Below are positions 43,950 to 51,618 of a DNA stretch of 64,000 nt, piece by piece. Position numbers and translations under genes: made by a program. Every line of letters begins with the position of its first letter. Position 1 is the stretch's first letter. The notes beneath the pieces are model-generated. The model had not been told where the DNA came from. It did no database searches and worked only from the letters and a program-made list of their open reading frames with translations. Origin of the DNA: Halomarina rubra (GTDB lineage Archaea > Halobacteriota > Halobacteria > Halobacteriales > Haloarculaceae); assembly GCF_023699475.1 (NCBI RefSeq), contig NZ_JALXFV010000008.1:751798-815797 (forward strand). The letters are read 5' to 3'.

Positions 43950-45200
43950 CTACGGTTCGAGTTGTTCCAGTCGGTCGTCTCGGAGCAACACCTTGAGGAC
44001 GATGTCGGGCGACTCGAGCAGTCGGTGTTTGCCGGTGACGCCCTCGCCGCGGCCGCGACTCTCCTTCGTCGAGTCGATGACGTTGAGGAAGTCCTGTTCC
44101 TGGAGGAGTTCGCGGGTGCGGCGCTCGGAGAGCGCGTCGAGGTCGATGGCGTTCGTCGTCTGGGTGTAGGCGTGGTAGATCTCTCGGGAGGTGAACTCGA
44201 CGCGGTCGTTGTTCGTCGTCAGCTTCGTCAGGGCGTAGAGCAGCACCTTCGCCTGAAGCGGCGACCCGTCGATGAGTTCGGCGAGACGGTCGACCTCCGT
44301 CTTCTGTTTGGCCTGTCGGATGTGGTCCTCGGTGACGGTGTCGTGACCGACGCGCTTGGCGATGCGACCGGCGTTCCGGAGGATGTCGATGGCCTTCCGC
44401 GCGTCGCCGTGTTCCTGAGCGGCGAGAGCGGCCGCCAGCGGGATAGCGTCCTCGGTGAGCACGCCGTCGTGGAACGCGTCGCGCCGGTTCTCCAGGATTT
44501 CGCCGAGCTGGTTGGCGTCGTACGGCGGGAAGACGAGTTCGTCTCGCGAGAACGAGGACTTGACGCGCTCGGACATCTGGTCGGGGTAGTCGATCTTGTT
44601 CGAGATACCGATGACGCCGATGCGCGCGCTGTTGATGCGTCGGTTCTCGCTGGCCCGCGAGAGCTTCCGGAGCACCTCGTCGTCTTCGAGCATGTCGATC
44701 TCGTCGAGGATGACGATGGCGACGTCGGTACAGGTGTCGAGGACGGTCCACAGCCGTTCGTAGTAGTCACCCGTCGCCAGACCGCGCTCGGGGACGGTGA
44801 ACTCGGTTCGCTCGGGGTCGTTGAGCGACTGGGCGACGCGCTTGACGACGGACGCTTCGGTGTTCTTCTCCCCGCAGTCGATGAACGCGTACTGGACCGT
44901 GACGCCTTCGCGGTCCGCCTCGGTCTGGAGCATCTCCGTCACCGACCGTGAGATGAGCGTCTTTCCGGTGCCGGTCTTCCCGAAGATGAAGAGGTGAGAG
45001 GGGGCGGAGCCGAAGATGGCGGGGTTGAGCGCGTCGGCGACCTTCTGCATGTGTTCGTCGCGGCCGACGATTCGCTCGGGGTCGGGAAGGTGGCCGATTT
45101 CGAGGAGGTCCTCGTCGTCGAAGACGGTGTCCGTGTAGTCGAACAGCGTGTTACGCTCCTCGGGCGGAGCGGGGTCGAGATGAGCGTCGTTGGTGGGCAT
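43950..45200 (-). CDS. orc1: Orc1/Cdc6 replication initiator
   Basis: 416 residues. AAA+ Walker A GKTGTGKT (74-81), Walker B LDEID (165-169), sensor regions NKIDYPDQM and RVKSSFSRDELVF, and a C-terminal winged-helix domain (residues about 310-416). Orc1/Cdc6 binds origin recognition boxes and loads MCM. Haloarchaea carry several paralogues, each often beside its own origin. Immediately upstream are its TATA box and a core origin box, then the repeat-rich intergenic region. Confidence 0.95.
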   Translation of the reverse strand: MPTNDAHLDPAPPEERNTLFDYTDTVFDDEDLLEIGHLPDPERIVGRDEHMQKVADALNPAIFGSAPSHLFIFGKTGTGKTLISRSVTEMLQTEADREGVTVQYAFIDCGEKNTEASVVKRVAQSLNDPERTEFTVPERGLATGDYYERLWTVLDTCTDVAIVILDEIDMLEDDEVLRKLSRASENRRINSARIGVIGISNKIDYPDQMSERVKSSFSRDELVFPPYDANQLGEILENRRDAFHDGVLTEDAIPLAAALAAQEHGDARKAIDILRNAGRIAKRVGHDTVTEDHIRQAKQKTEVDRLAELIDGSPLQAKVLLYALTKLTTNNDRVEFTSREIYHAYTQTTNAIDLDALSERRTRELLQEQDFLNVIDSTKESRGRGEGVTGKHRLLESPDIVLKVLLRDDRLEQLEP

Positions 45201-45227
45201 CGAGACGTCTGGAACTGTTCGTACCGG

Positions 45228-45233
45228 TATATA
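45228..45233 (-). promoter_or_regulatory. TATA box of orc1
   Basis: TATATA 27-33 bp before the orc1 ATG. A core origin box begins 18 bp further upstream (45251-45261), so Orc1 bound there could hinder assembly of TBP/TFB. Confidence 0.65.
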
Positions 45234-45250
45234 GTGTACTAGGGTATGGC

Positions 45251-45261
45251 CGCCGCTGTAA
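45251..45261 (+). repeat. Core-type origin box 1 (next to the orc1 promoter)
   Basis: CGCCGCTGTAA without the CACCACC extension. It sits just upstream of the orc1 TATA box. Confidence 0.65.
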
Positions 45262-45331
45262 ATCACCGAGTCGAACGCGTGTCTTGCCGGAAAACACCGT
45301 TCACCTCGCGAACGAGCCCCACGAGTGGTCT

Positions 45332-45342
45332 CGCCACTGTAA
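45332..45342 (+). repeat. Core-type origin box 2
   Basis: CGCCACTGTAA, one substitution from the core; the same variant recurs at 45580. Confidence 0.6.
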
Positions 45343-45397
45343 CGCGCTCGTCGACCCGCCCGAACGAGTCGATTCGAGGGCTCGAAGGGGGTTCAGT

Positions 45398-45408
45398 CGC
45401 CGCTGTAA
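45398..45408 (+). repeat. Core-type origin box 3
   Basis: CGCCGCTGTAA followed by ATC, as in box 1; upstream flank GGTTCAGT does not match the extended form. Confidence 0.6.
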
Positions 45409-45476
45409 ATCCGATGGTTTCGGCACGTTAGTCGCGTCTCTCTCGTCTCGGTGCGTCGGTGTCGTGTCCGAGGGGG

Positions 45477-45497
45477 ACACCACCGTCGCCGCTGTAA
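45477..45497 (+). repeat. Extended origin box A
   Basis: ACACCACCGT followed by the core; this 21-bp form recurs identically at 45620 and 45849 and inverted at 45967. The G-tract begins 11 bp downstream. Confidence 0.75.
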
Positions 45498-45507
45498 AGC
45501 CGTCCGA

Positions 45508-45527
45508 GGGGAGGGGCGGGGGGTGGG
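45508..45527 (+). repeat. Four-run G tract (quadruplex-type motif)
   Basis: Runs of 4, 4, 6 and 3 guanines separated by single bases A, C and T. This meets the strictest quadruplex pattern on the plus strand. It lies between extended box A and core box 4 inside the origin region. Confidence 0.7.
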
Positions 45528-45579
45528 CCGCCGCTGAACGGCCGTACTGACACTGTCTAGACGACCCACTCACCTCACT

Positions 45580-45590
45580 CGCCACTGTAA
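45580..45590 (+). repeat. Core-type origin box 4
   Basis: CGCCACTGTAA, same variant as box 2; followed by an AT-richer stretch. Confidence 0.6.
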
Positions 45591-45619
45591 CGAGAAGAAA
45601 GTAACTAGAACGACGACAC

Positions 45620-45640
45620 ACACCACCGTCGCCGCTGTAA
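45620..45640 (+). repeat. Extended origin box B
   Basis: Identical 21-bp copy (ACACCACCGT plus core); followed by AATATGAGGAATTC, the least GC-rich part of the region, and the hairpin at 45650. Confidence 0.75.
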
Positions 45641-45649
45641 ATATGAGGA

Positions 45650-45675
45650 ATTCAGGACACACACAAGTCCTGAAT
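45650..45675. repeat. Perfect 9-bp inverted repeat in the origin
   Basis: ATTCAGGAC (45650-45658) and GTCCTGAAT (45667-45675) with an 8-base loop ACACACAA. It could form a cruciform or be a protein-binding palindrome, just beside extended box B. Confidence 0.7.
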
Positions 45676-45763
45676 GCAGTTCGCCACAGCCGAACCGACG
45701 GTGTCGTCGGCCGTCACGCAGCTTCGCGGGCCACCGACTGCCGAGTGACGCGTCGGCAAGTTC

Positions 45764-45784
45764 AGACCACCTTCGCCGCTGTAA
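45764..45784 (+). repeat. Extended origin box C (diverged)
   Basis: AGACCACCTT plus the exact core; three differences from the other extended boxes. Its core starts 144 bp after that of box B; boxes A and B are 143 bp apart. Confidence 0.65.
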
Positions 45785-45848
45785 GACGAGGGGTACGTGG
45801 CCTCATCGGGTGTCAGAGGCAGGACGGCCGGTCGCGACCGGACACGGT

Positions 45849-45869
45849 ACACCACCGTCGCCGCTGTAA
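45849..45869 (+). repeat. Extended origin box D
   Basis: ACACCACCGT plus core, identical to boxes A and B; last copy in the plus orientation. Confidence 0.75.
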
Positions 45870-45966
45870 GTTGCCGACCGTCGACACGTGCGACTCGGTC
45901 CACGGCGTCGCGAACGAGGTCCGTCCCGAGAGTTCCGTCACGACCCCACCCCACCTGCTCGCGCGC

Positions 45967-45987
45967 TTACAGCGGCGACGGTGGTGT
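45967..45987 (-). repeat. Extended origin box E (inverted)
   Basis: The reverse complement of the 21-bp extended box, identical to A, B and D. With box F it forms the inverted arm of the array. Confidence 0.75.
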
Positions 45988-46043
45988 CTCCCCCACCTCC
46001 GAGTAGTCCGGTTCGATGGTCCCCCCACCGACCCCTTCGACCA

Positions 46044-46064
46044 CTACAGCGGCGACGGGGGTGG
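46044..46064 (-). repeat. Extended origin box F (inverted, diverged)
   Basis: Reverse complement reads CCACCCCCGT plus CGCCGCTGTAG: one core difference and two in the extension. Read on the plus strand it ends in a G-rich stretch, as in many archaeal ORBs. Confidence 0.65.
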
Positions 46065-46128
46065 GACCGCCCGACGGTCACTCACCGGCGACGGCGACGC
46101 CGAGCAACTCGGTCGCCGACCGCGTCGG

Positions 46129-46809
46129 TCAGTACGCCCAGAGACGCTGGACGCGCGGTCCGAGGTCGGGGTGGGCCGCCGCGAGCGCGTCGACGCTCGT
46201 CTCGCCGTCGACGTTGACGACGTGGACCTCGCCGCGTTCGCCGCCGTAGACGTCCTGGAAGTCGTAGACGACGCCGACGACCGTCACCGAGTCGGGGACG
46301 TCGTCGCTCTCCAGCAGGAACTCGACCTGTCGGTCGACGTTGTACTCGACGAGGTGGTTGACCGCCTCGTCACGGCTCAGTCCGTCGGGGAGCGCCTCGA
46401 CGCCGGCCTCCAGTCGTGTCTTCAGCACGTCGATGCAGTGGGTGATGCCCGCCGGTTCGTCCAGTCCGTCGGTCACCTCGTCGTACGTCGCCGTGACGGC
46501 CCCACAGCCCGTGTGGCCGACGACGACGACGGTCTCCGTTCCGGTGTGACGAATCGGGTAGAGGACGTCTCCCGAGACCACTTCGCCCGCTTCGGTCCGC
46601 TGGACGACGCGGTTGCCGATGTTCGAGCAGGTGAACACGTGACCGGGGTCGTCGTTCCCCCAGAGGTGGTCCTGCAACACCCGCGAGTCCGAACAGCAGA
46701 CGGTGACCGCTTCGGGGTGCTGGCCGTCCTGGACGTCGTCGAACCGGGTCCGGAACGTCTCGGCGTGCGCCGCGTTTCGCTGCAACAACTCCAGTACCGT
46801 CTCGTGCAT
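46129..46809 (-). CDS. Beta-carbonic anhydrase
   Basis: 226 residues. Zinc ligands C39, H99 and C102, with catalytic D41 and R43 (CCSDSR and GHTGCG motifs), as in beta-class carbonic anhydrases that interconvert CO2 and bicarbonate. The ATG at 46807-46809 gives MHETVLELLQRN; upstream in-frame codons are not conserved. It may supply bicarbonate for carboxylases or pyrimidine synthesis; this is inference. Confidence 0.93.
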   Translation of the reverse strand: MHETVLELLQRNAAHAETFRTRFDDVQDGQHPEAVTVCCSDSRVLQDHLWGNDDPGHVFTCSNIGNRVVQRTEAGEVVSGDVLYPIRHTGTETVVVVGHTGCGAVTATYDEVTDGLDEPAGITHCIDVLKTRLEAGVEALPDGLSRDEAVNHLVEYNVDRQVEFLLESDDVPDSVTVVGVVYDFQDVYGGERGEVHVVNVDGETSVDALAAAHPDLGPRVQRLWAY

Positions 46810-46900
46810 ACGCGGGTGAACCACGCCGTCCCACAAGGTGTTTGCTCCCTCGACCGACCACGAACGGCGACAGAGATCGGGTCGCCCTCGGAGGGGGACG

Positions 46901-46994
46901 GTAGGTGTCGAGAGCCAGTAGGTGTCGAGAGCAGGTAAGAGCAGTCGAGGACTGATAGGAGGAGTCGAGAGCGGGTAGGAGGAGTCGAGGGCTG
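46901..46994 (+). repeat. Degenerate tandem repeat, 17-20 bp units
   Basis: Five units related to GTAGG(T/A)G(G/T)...GTCGAGAGC: 46901-46917, 46918-46934, 46935-46954, 46955-46974 and 46975-46994. It lies in the gap between the carbonic anhydrase and surE genes and has no coding potential. Confidence 0.65.
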
Positions 46995-47018
46995 TCGAGG
47001 CCCGTCGGCAGCCGTCGC

Positions 47019-47792
47019 TCAGTACTCGACGGCTAACCCGGACAGCGTCTCGTGGTACGTAACCGTGTGAGGGGCAGTCAGCGGCGAGACGCTCACCTTC
47101 CCGTGGAGGACGGCGTAGCGGTCGGTCCCCTCGGGGTCGGGGACGTCCTGTTCGTTCATCCGCTCCCAGATGCGGTCGTGGAGGTGGACGACGTCGCCGT
47201 CGCGTTCGGCGTCCATGTCGTAGAACGTCGAGGGCTCGGTGACGACCATCTCGCAGGACTCCTCGCCCGCGGTCGGCGCGTTGACGTTGAGGTAGTCGGC
47301 GATGCCGAACACGCCGTCGGCGGCCGTCTCCTCGACGAGGTAGGCGGTTGCGCGGGCGGCTTCCCCGTACACTGCCGGGTCGGGGTCGTAGGTGCGGAAC
47401 GACACCTCGTCGGTCGGCACGTACATCGAGACGGCGATGGCGGGAATCTCGAAGAAGGCGGCCTCGACGGCCGCACTGACGGTCCCCGACCGACCGAGCG
47501 TGTACTGACCGAGGTTCGCGCCGCGGTTACAGCCCGAGACGACGAGGTCCACCTCCTCCAGCAACGACTGGACGCCGACGACGACGCAGTCGGCGGGCGT
47601 CCCCTCGACGGCGAACCCCAACTCGTGTTCCCGGACGTCGACGCGCGTCGAGAGCTTTCGGCCGACGGCGCTCTGGTCGTCCGCCGGCGCGACGGCGGTC
47701 ACGTCGACGCCGTCGAGCGCGTCGAGCGCGTCGTACAGCGCCCGAAGCCCCGACTCGTCGATGCCGTCGTCGTTCGTGAGCAGGACGTGCAT
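47019..47792 (-). CDS. surE: 5'/3'-nucleotidase SurE
   Basis: 257 residues. TNDDGIDESG with the metal-binding D8/D9 pair, VSGCNRGANLG and the TVSAAVEAAF helix match SurE, a metal-dependent nucleoside monophosphate phosphatase. The ATG at 47790-47792 is right at the motif. Stand-alone gene, divergent from a secreted-protein gene across 85 bp. Confidence 0.95.
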   Translation of the reverse strand: MHVLLTNDDGIDESGLRALYDALDALDGVDVTAVAPADDQSAVGRKLSTRVDVREHELGFAVEGTPADCVVVGVQSLLEEVDLVVSGCNRGANLGQYTLGRSGTVSAAVEAAFFEIPAIAVSMYVPTDEVSFRTYDPDPAVYGEAARATAYLVEETAADGVFGIADYLNVNAPTAGEESCEMVVTEPSTFYDMDAERDGDVVHLHDRIWERMNEQDVPDPEGTDRYAVLHGKVSVSPLTAPHTVTYHETLSGLAVEY

Positions 47793-47877
47793 AGCGGCCG
47801 GACGGTCGGCGGTGCGAAAACTCCACCGCACCCGACGGCCAGTACACCTAATCGCGCTCGACCCGTCTGTCAGGGAG

Positions 47878-48369
47878 ATGCAACGAGCAGCCGCCACCGC
47901 CCTCGGCGTCGCTGCGGTCCTCCTCGCGGCGCTCGCGGCGAGCGTGGTCGTCGGCGTCGTTGACGTCCCCTCACCGTTCGACGACGCGGACTCCCGGAGC
48001 GAGCAGACGGACGCGGCGGCCGGTCCCGCCGCGTCCCAGCGCAACTACTCGCTGTCCATCGACGGCATCGAGCCCTGTGGCACGACCTGTCGGGACGTGA
48101 CCGTGACGCTCACGAACCGCGCGGCCGAGGACCGCGAGAACGTCACCGTCCGTACGCGACTGTTCGCCGACGGGGACCTGCTCTGGACGGGGCGCGAACG
48201 CGTCGGAACGCTCCCGGCGAACGGCAGCCACACCCTCACCGCCCGGGTCGAACTGGGCGTCGGCGAGGCGCTCGCCGTCGAGCGCAACGACGGCTACGTC
48301 ACCGTCGAGCGGACCGTCCAGTCGGACGCCGGCACGGCGGTGCTGACGAGACGCCGGCAGGTCGACTGA
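47878..48369 (+). CDS. Membrane-anchored or secreted protein with beta-sandwich-like domain
   Basis: 163 residues. A hydrophobic N-terminus (ALGVAAVLLAALAASVVVGVV) acts as a signal anchor. The external part has a Cys pair (EPCGTTCRD), N-glycosylation sequons (NYS, NVT, NGS) and strands (DVTVTLTNRA, NVTVRTRLF, HTLTARVEL) that suggest an Ig-like fold. No family known to me. The stop is 6 bp from the convergent SDR gene. Confidence 0.65.
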   Translation: MQRAAATALGVAAVLLAALAASVVVGVVDVPSPFDDADSRSEQTDAAAGPAASQRNYSLSIDGIEPCGTTCRDVTVTLTNRAAEDRENVTVRTRLFADGDLLWTGRERVGTLPANGSHTLTARVELGVGEALAVERNDGYVTVERTVQSDAGTAVLTRRRQVD

Positions 48370-48375
48370 CACAGC

Positions 48376-49092
48376 TCACGAGAACACGCGCTCCAACGCC
48401 GCGTCGGGGAGCCCCCTGAGCACCCACCCGACGAGTCGCCACCGTCGGGTGACGTAGACGTGACGCCGGCCGGCGTCGGCCACCCGGAGGATCTGTCGGG
48501 CGGCCGTCTCGGGTGAACACTTCCAGAAGTCGCCGAACGCCATCTCGGTGTCGACGTAGCCGGGTTTTACGTCGAGGACGGTCGCGTCGAGGTCACGGCC
48601 CGCGGCCCACGCGCGGAGGCCGTCGCAGTAGTTCGAGACGAACGCCTTCGAGGCGCTGTAGGCGGGCGACGCTCCGCCGCCGAACAGCGCCGCGACCGAG
48701 GAGATGCCGACGAGCGTTCCGGCACCCTGCTCGTCGAACCGTTCCATCGCCGCCGTCGCGAGCGCTGCGAACCCCTGTGCGTTGACCGCGACGGTATCGC
48801 GCTCGACGTCCCAGTCGAGCTCCGTGTTCGGCTGGCCCGTCCCCGCCGACAGCACGACGAGGTCCACCCCACCCATCGCCTCGACCAGCGCGTCGAAGCG
48901 CTCGCGTGCCTCCTCGGTCTCGGTGACGTCCATGCGCGCGACGTACGCCTTCGTCGGGAGTGACTCGCCGAGTTCCTCCAAGCGCTCTACGCGCCGGGCG
49001 GCCAGTCCGACCTCGTACCCACGCTCGGCCAACTGCTCGGCGAGCGCCCGACCGATTCCCGACGACGCACCGACGACGATTGCTCGCTCCAT
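48376..49092 (-). CDS. Short-chain dehydrogenase/reductase
   Basis: 238 residues. Cofactor motif GASSGIGRALA, VLSAGTGQP, and the catalytic S-Y-K set (ISSVAALFGGGASPAYSASKAF). Arg residues after the second strand (AARRVERL) favour NADP(H). Substrate unknown. No neighbouring operon partner. Confidence 0.92.
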   Translation of the reverse strand: MERAIVVGASSGIGRALAEQLAERGYEVGLAARRVERLEELGESLPTKAYVARMDVTETEEARERFDALVEAMGGVDLVVLSAGTGQPNTELDWDVERDTVAVNAQGFAALATAAMERFDEQGAGTLVGISSVAALFGGGASPAYSASKAFVSNYCDGLRAWAAGRDLDATVLDVKPGYVDTEMAFGDFWKCSPETAARQILRVADAGRRHVYVTRRWRLVGWVLRGLPDAALERVFS

Positions 49093-49195
49093 AGTGGGAG
49101 CGCGAGCGCCGGCCTCTTAGCAGTCGGCTCCGGGCAGGGTGGCGATGAGGGAGACCTTCGGCGAGCCGCCGGGACGGCTCGTCGTGACCGCGGAA

Positions 49196-50011
49196 TCAGG
49201 CGGTGCTAGCGTTGCGCGCGGTCGAGACCCAGTCGGGCCGCTCGACGTCGGTCGCGCCGACGTCGGCCACCTGTACGACCGCGACACCGTCGACGGTGGT
49301 ACCCGACCCGACGAGTCGCCCCGAGAACTCGACGCGATACTCGTCGAGACGACCGCTCTCGGTCAGCGTCACGGTGACCGTCTGGCTGGTGACGTCGACT
49401 GCACCAGCTCCCGAGTAGCCGACGGACTGGTTACGCGGGGCCGAGAACCGAAGTTCGATGTCGCCGCCGGAGGACGTGACCGACGACGACTCCGCGCGCT
49501 GGTAGAGTGCGAGCAGTCGTTGGAAGTTCGGAGACCCAACGAACCCACACTGTTGTGACGGGGAGCACTCGTAGACGCTGTACTCCTGGCCGTCCGGGCC
49601 CACGACGCGCTGTGTAACGTGTGTCGTGTTCTGCCACCTATCGAGGGCCGAAAACGGTGCCTCGTTGGCCTCGAACCGCACCGTCTGGAAACCGAGACTG
49701 TGGTTCGTCGTGGTACGCGAGGTCGACCGATACTCTGTCAACACCGTCCCGTTCGCGGCCGTGACGGTCTGGTTCGAGCGAAGCGTGTAGCTCCGGTTCG
49801 CCAGCCCCCGTGTGTTCGCCGCGTACAGGTCGTGTTCGTCGGTGATACCGGCCTCGGAGAGACCGTCCGGCGGGTCCGCCATCGGGTCGTCCGTCGGGAC
49901 GGCACCCGGGTTCGGAGCGTCCGCTGTCCGCGTGTCACTCCCGAGCATCCCGCCACATCCGGCCAGGAACACGAGTGCGGCGAGCGCGACGACGGTGGAG
50001 GGCTGTCGCAT
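49196..50011 (-). CDS. Haloarchaeal lipoprotein, DUF7537-like
   Basis: 271 residues. Signal peptide with a lipobox (VFLAGCGG), so the mature protein starts at the Cys and is membrane-anchored on the outside. The following region (YAANTRGLANRSYTLRSNQTVTAANGTVLTEY) resembles the DUF7537 lipoprotein family with an outer-surface beta-rich fold (LolA-like). A Cys pair (YECSPSQQCGF) may form a disulfide. The ATG at 50009-50011 has a TATA box upstream. Confidence 0.78.
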   Translation of the reverse strand: MRQPSTVVALAALVFLAGCGGMLGSDTRTADAPNPGAVPTDDPMADPPDGLSEAGITDEHDLYAANTRGLANRSYTLRSNQTVTAANGTVLTEYRSTSRTTTNHSLGFQTVRFEANEAPFSALDRWQNTTHVTQRVVGPDGQEYSVYECSPSQQCGFVGSPNFQRLLALYQRAESSSVTSSGGDIELRFSAPRNQSVGYSGAGAVDVTSQTVTVTLTESGRLDEYRVEFSGRLVGSGTTVDGVAVVQVADVGATDVERPDWVSTARNASTA

Positions 50012-50031
50012 ACCACACACGTCGGTTCGAA

Positions 50032-50040
50032 GATATTTAA
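50032..50040 (-). promoter_or_regulatory. TATA box of the lipoprotein gene
   Basis: TTAAATATC on the minus strand, about 25 bp before the ATG at 50011, in an AT-rich stretch (50030-50100) that also separates the gene from the 3' end of the Rsm22-like gene. Confidence 0.6.
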
Positions 50041-50124
50041 CTCTTCCCGTTATTTATCGTATTACAAAACTGATTCAAATTTTAGTGAGCGAAACCGAAT
50101 GCCTGGTCAGAAAATCCTCGCACT

Positions 50125-51618
50125 TCAGGCGATACGGTCGACGACGGTCTCGCCGTCCACGACGAGGTTGTACGCCTCCTCGTCGTCGTTCCAGAGCAAC
50201 AGGGCGTTCTCGAAACTCAACAGCGCGCCGTACGGTGCGCGTTCGAGGTCGCGGTTCAGCGCGGACTCGCGAGTGCAGACGGCGTAGTGGTCGACCGACT
50301 GGCTCCCGTCGCCGATACGATAGAGGGGGTTGCCCTCCGAGAGGTCGCCCGACAGTTTGAACGCGACGCAGTCGAGGCGGTCGGTGACGTGGTGTTCGCT
50401 CTCGGCCAGCGGCGCGAACCGCGACGAGTCGGGCGAGAAGCTCACTCGCGTCCGGCCGTCCCGGCGGAGCAGCGAGGACGCGAACTGGACGTCGACGTTG
50501 ACGAACTCGCCGGGGGCGTGGTCCGCGTCGGCGTCGGGGGTCGCCTCGTCGAGTCGTCGCTGGAAGTCGGGGACGGTGAGGTCCGGACGGGCGTCGAACG
50601 ACCAGCCCTGGTCCTCGGGGGTGCGCCACGACCAGAGACGGACCTCGGGGCCGTACACCGTGAGGTCCGCACCGTCGGCGCTCCCCTCGCGTTCGAGGTC
50701 GCGTTCGACCTCGCGCAGTCCGATGGCGGTGTTCTTGTCGGCGGGTGCGATGCAGACGAGCGTCCCGTCGTCGGCCACCGCGTCGGCGTACCGGCGGGCG
50801 ACCGCCGTCGGGTCGTCGAGTTCCGAGAGGACGTTCGCGAACACGACGAGGTCGAACCCGCGGGTACCGGTCGCGCCGCCCCCGCCGTCTCCCCCCGCGC
50901 CACCCTCCGCCTCCGCACCCGGCAGGACCGAGTGGGGGTCGAACGCCTCGGCGGTCTCGCGGTGGACCTCGACGTGGCGGTTCCGGCCGGTGTCGACCAC
51001 CTCCTCGAACACGTCGGCGGCGGCGCTCGGTTCGACGGCGTGGTACTCGACGACCGCGTCGTCGGGGAGGAGGTCGAGCAGGCCAAGCGCCGGCCCGCCG
51101 ACGCCCGCGCCGACGTCGAGGACGCGGAGCGTCTTGGGAACCTGCCCACCGGCTACGAGGTCGCCGACGACGTACCGCCCGACCGCGTAGTTGTCGGGGA
51201 GGTGGTACAGCGCGTACGCCAGCGCCGTCTCCTCGTCGTACTCGACGGGGTGTTGACGGTAGTACTCCTCCTTGATGCGGCGGGTGATGGCCCGCAGTCG
51301 GTCGCCCGACTCGCCCGCGTGCCAGTCGAGGCCGTAGCGCTCGACGAGGAGGTCTTCGAGGCGTTCGGCGTACTCGTCGGGGAACGCCTCGACGCGTCCG
51401 GGCCGGGCCTCGACGGGGTCGTCGCTGGCGGGGACGAACGTCCCGTCGTCGCGTTCGCGGAGGCCGAGGTCGAACGCCGCCTCGCGGAGCGTCTGGCGGA
51501 CGACCGCCGGGTGTGGCGTCCCCGCGACGTACTCGTAGATCTCCTCGGGGTCGACGGGCCGAACCTGTCGGAGGTAGCGGGCGTTGTCGAGCACCGACCG
51601 ACGCTGCTCGTCGTTCAT
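50125..51618 (-). CDS. Rsm22-like small ribosomal subunit methyltransferase
   Basis: 497 residues. An N-terminal helical region (NARYLRQVRPVDPEEIYEYVAG) precedes a Rossmann methyltransferase core (TLRVLDVGAGVGGPALGLLDLL, VVFANVLSELDD) and a C-terminal extension. This architecture fits the Rsm22 family (mitochondrial ribosome assembly, PF09243). It lacks a convincing Fe-S-type cysteine cluster. A Gly-rich insert of about 15 residues follows position 225. Its start overlaps tyrA by 4 bp (ATGA). Confidence 0.82.
   Translation of the reverse strand: MNDEQRRSVLDNARYLRQVRPVDPEEIYEYVAGTPHPAVVRQTLREAAFDLGLRERDDGTFVPASDDPVEARPGRVEAFPDEYAERLEDLLVERYGLDWHAGESGDRLRAITRRIKEEYYRQHPVEYDEETALAYALYHLPDNYAVGRYVVGDLVAGGQVPKTLRVLDVGAGVGGPALGLLDLLPDDAVVEYHAVEPSAAADVFEEVVDTGRNRHVEVHRETAEAFDPHSVLPGAEAEGGAGGDGGGGATGTRGFDLVVFANVLSELDDPTAVARRYADAVADDGTLVCIAPADKNTAIGLREVERDLEREGSADGADLTVYGPEVRLWSWRTPEDQGWSFDARPDLTVPDFQRRLDEATPDADADHAPGEFVNVDVQFASSLLRRDGRTRVSFSPDSSRFAPLAESEHHVTDRLDCVAFKLSGDLSEGNPLYRIGDGSQSVDHYAVCTRESALNRDLERAPYGALLSFENALLLWNDDEEAYNLVVDGETVVDRIA

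Larger units (their letters stand above)
45201..46128. other. oriC: Putative replication origin beside orc1
   Basis: 928 bp without a gene between orc1 and the carbonic anhydrase gene. It contains ten repeats with core CGCCGCTGTAA or close variants: two are CGCCACTGTAA and one ends TAG. Five of the ten carry an extension of the form ACACCACCGT or close; a sixth (45764-45784) is nearly so. Eight point one way and two, at the far end, are inverted. It also holds a four-run G tract (45508-45527), a 9-bp hairpin (45650-45675) and a locally AT-richer patch around 45583-45660. Read in reverse complement, the box (TTACAGCGGCGACGG...) resembles archaeal ORBs. Assignment is by repeats and the adjacent initiator gene. 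Confidence 0.8.

Noticed and set aside
45201..46128. Repeated CGCCGCTGTAA considered as part of a coding repeat or CRISPR
   Set aside because: No open frame spans the copies, spacing is irregular (50-144 bp), orientation is mixed, and an initiator gene is adjacent, which fits origin boxes better.
46901..46994. Degenerate repeats considered as an attachment site or CRISPR remnant
   Set aside because: Units of 17-20 bp directly abut with no spacers; there is no integrase or tRNA nearby.
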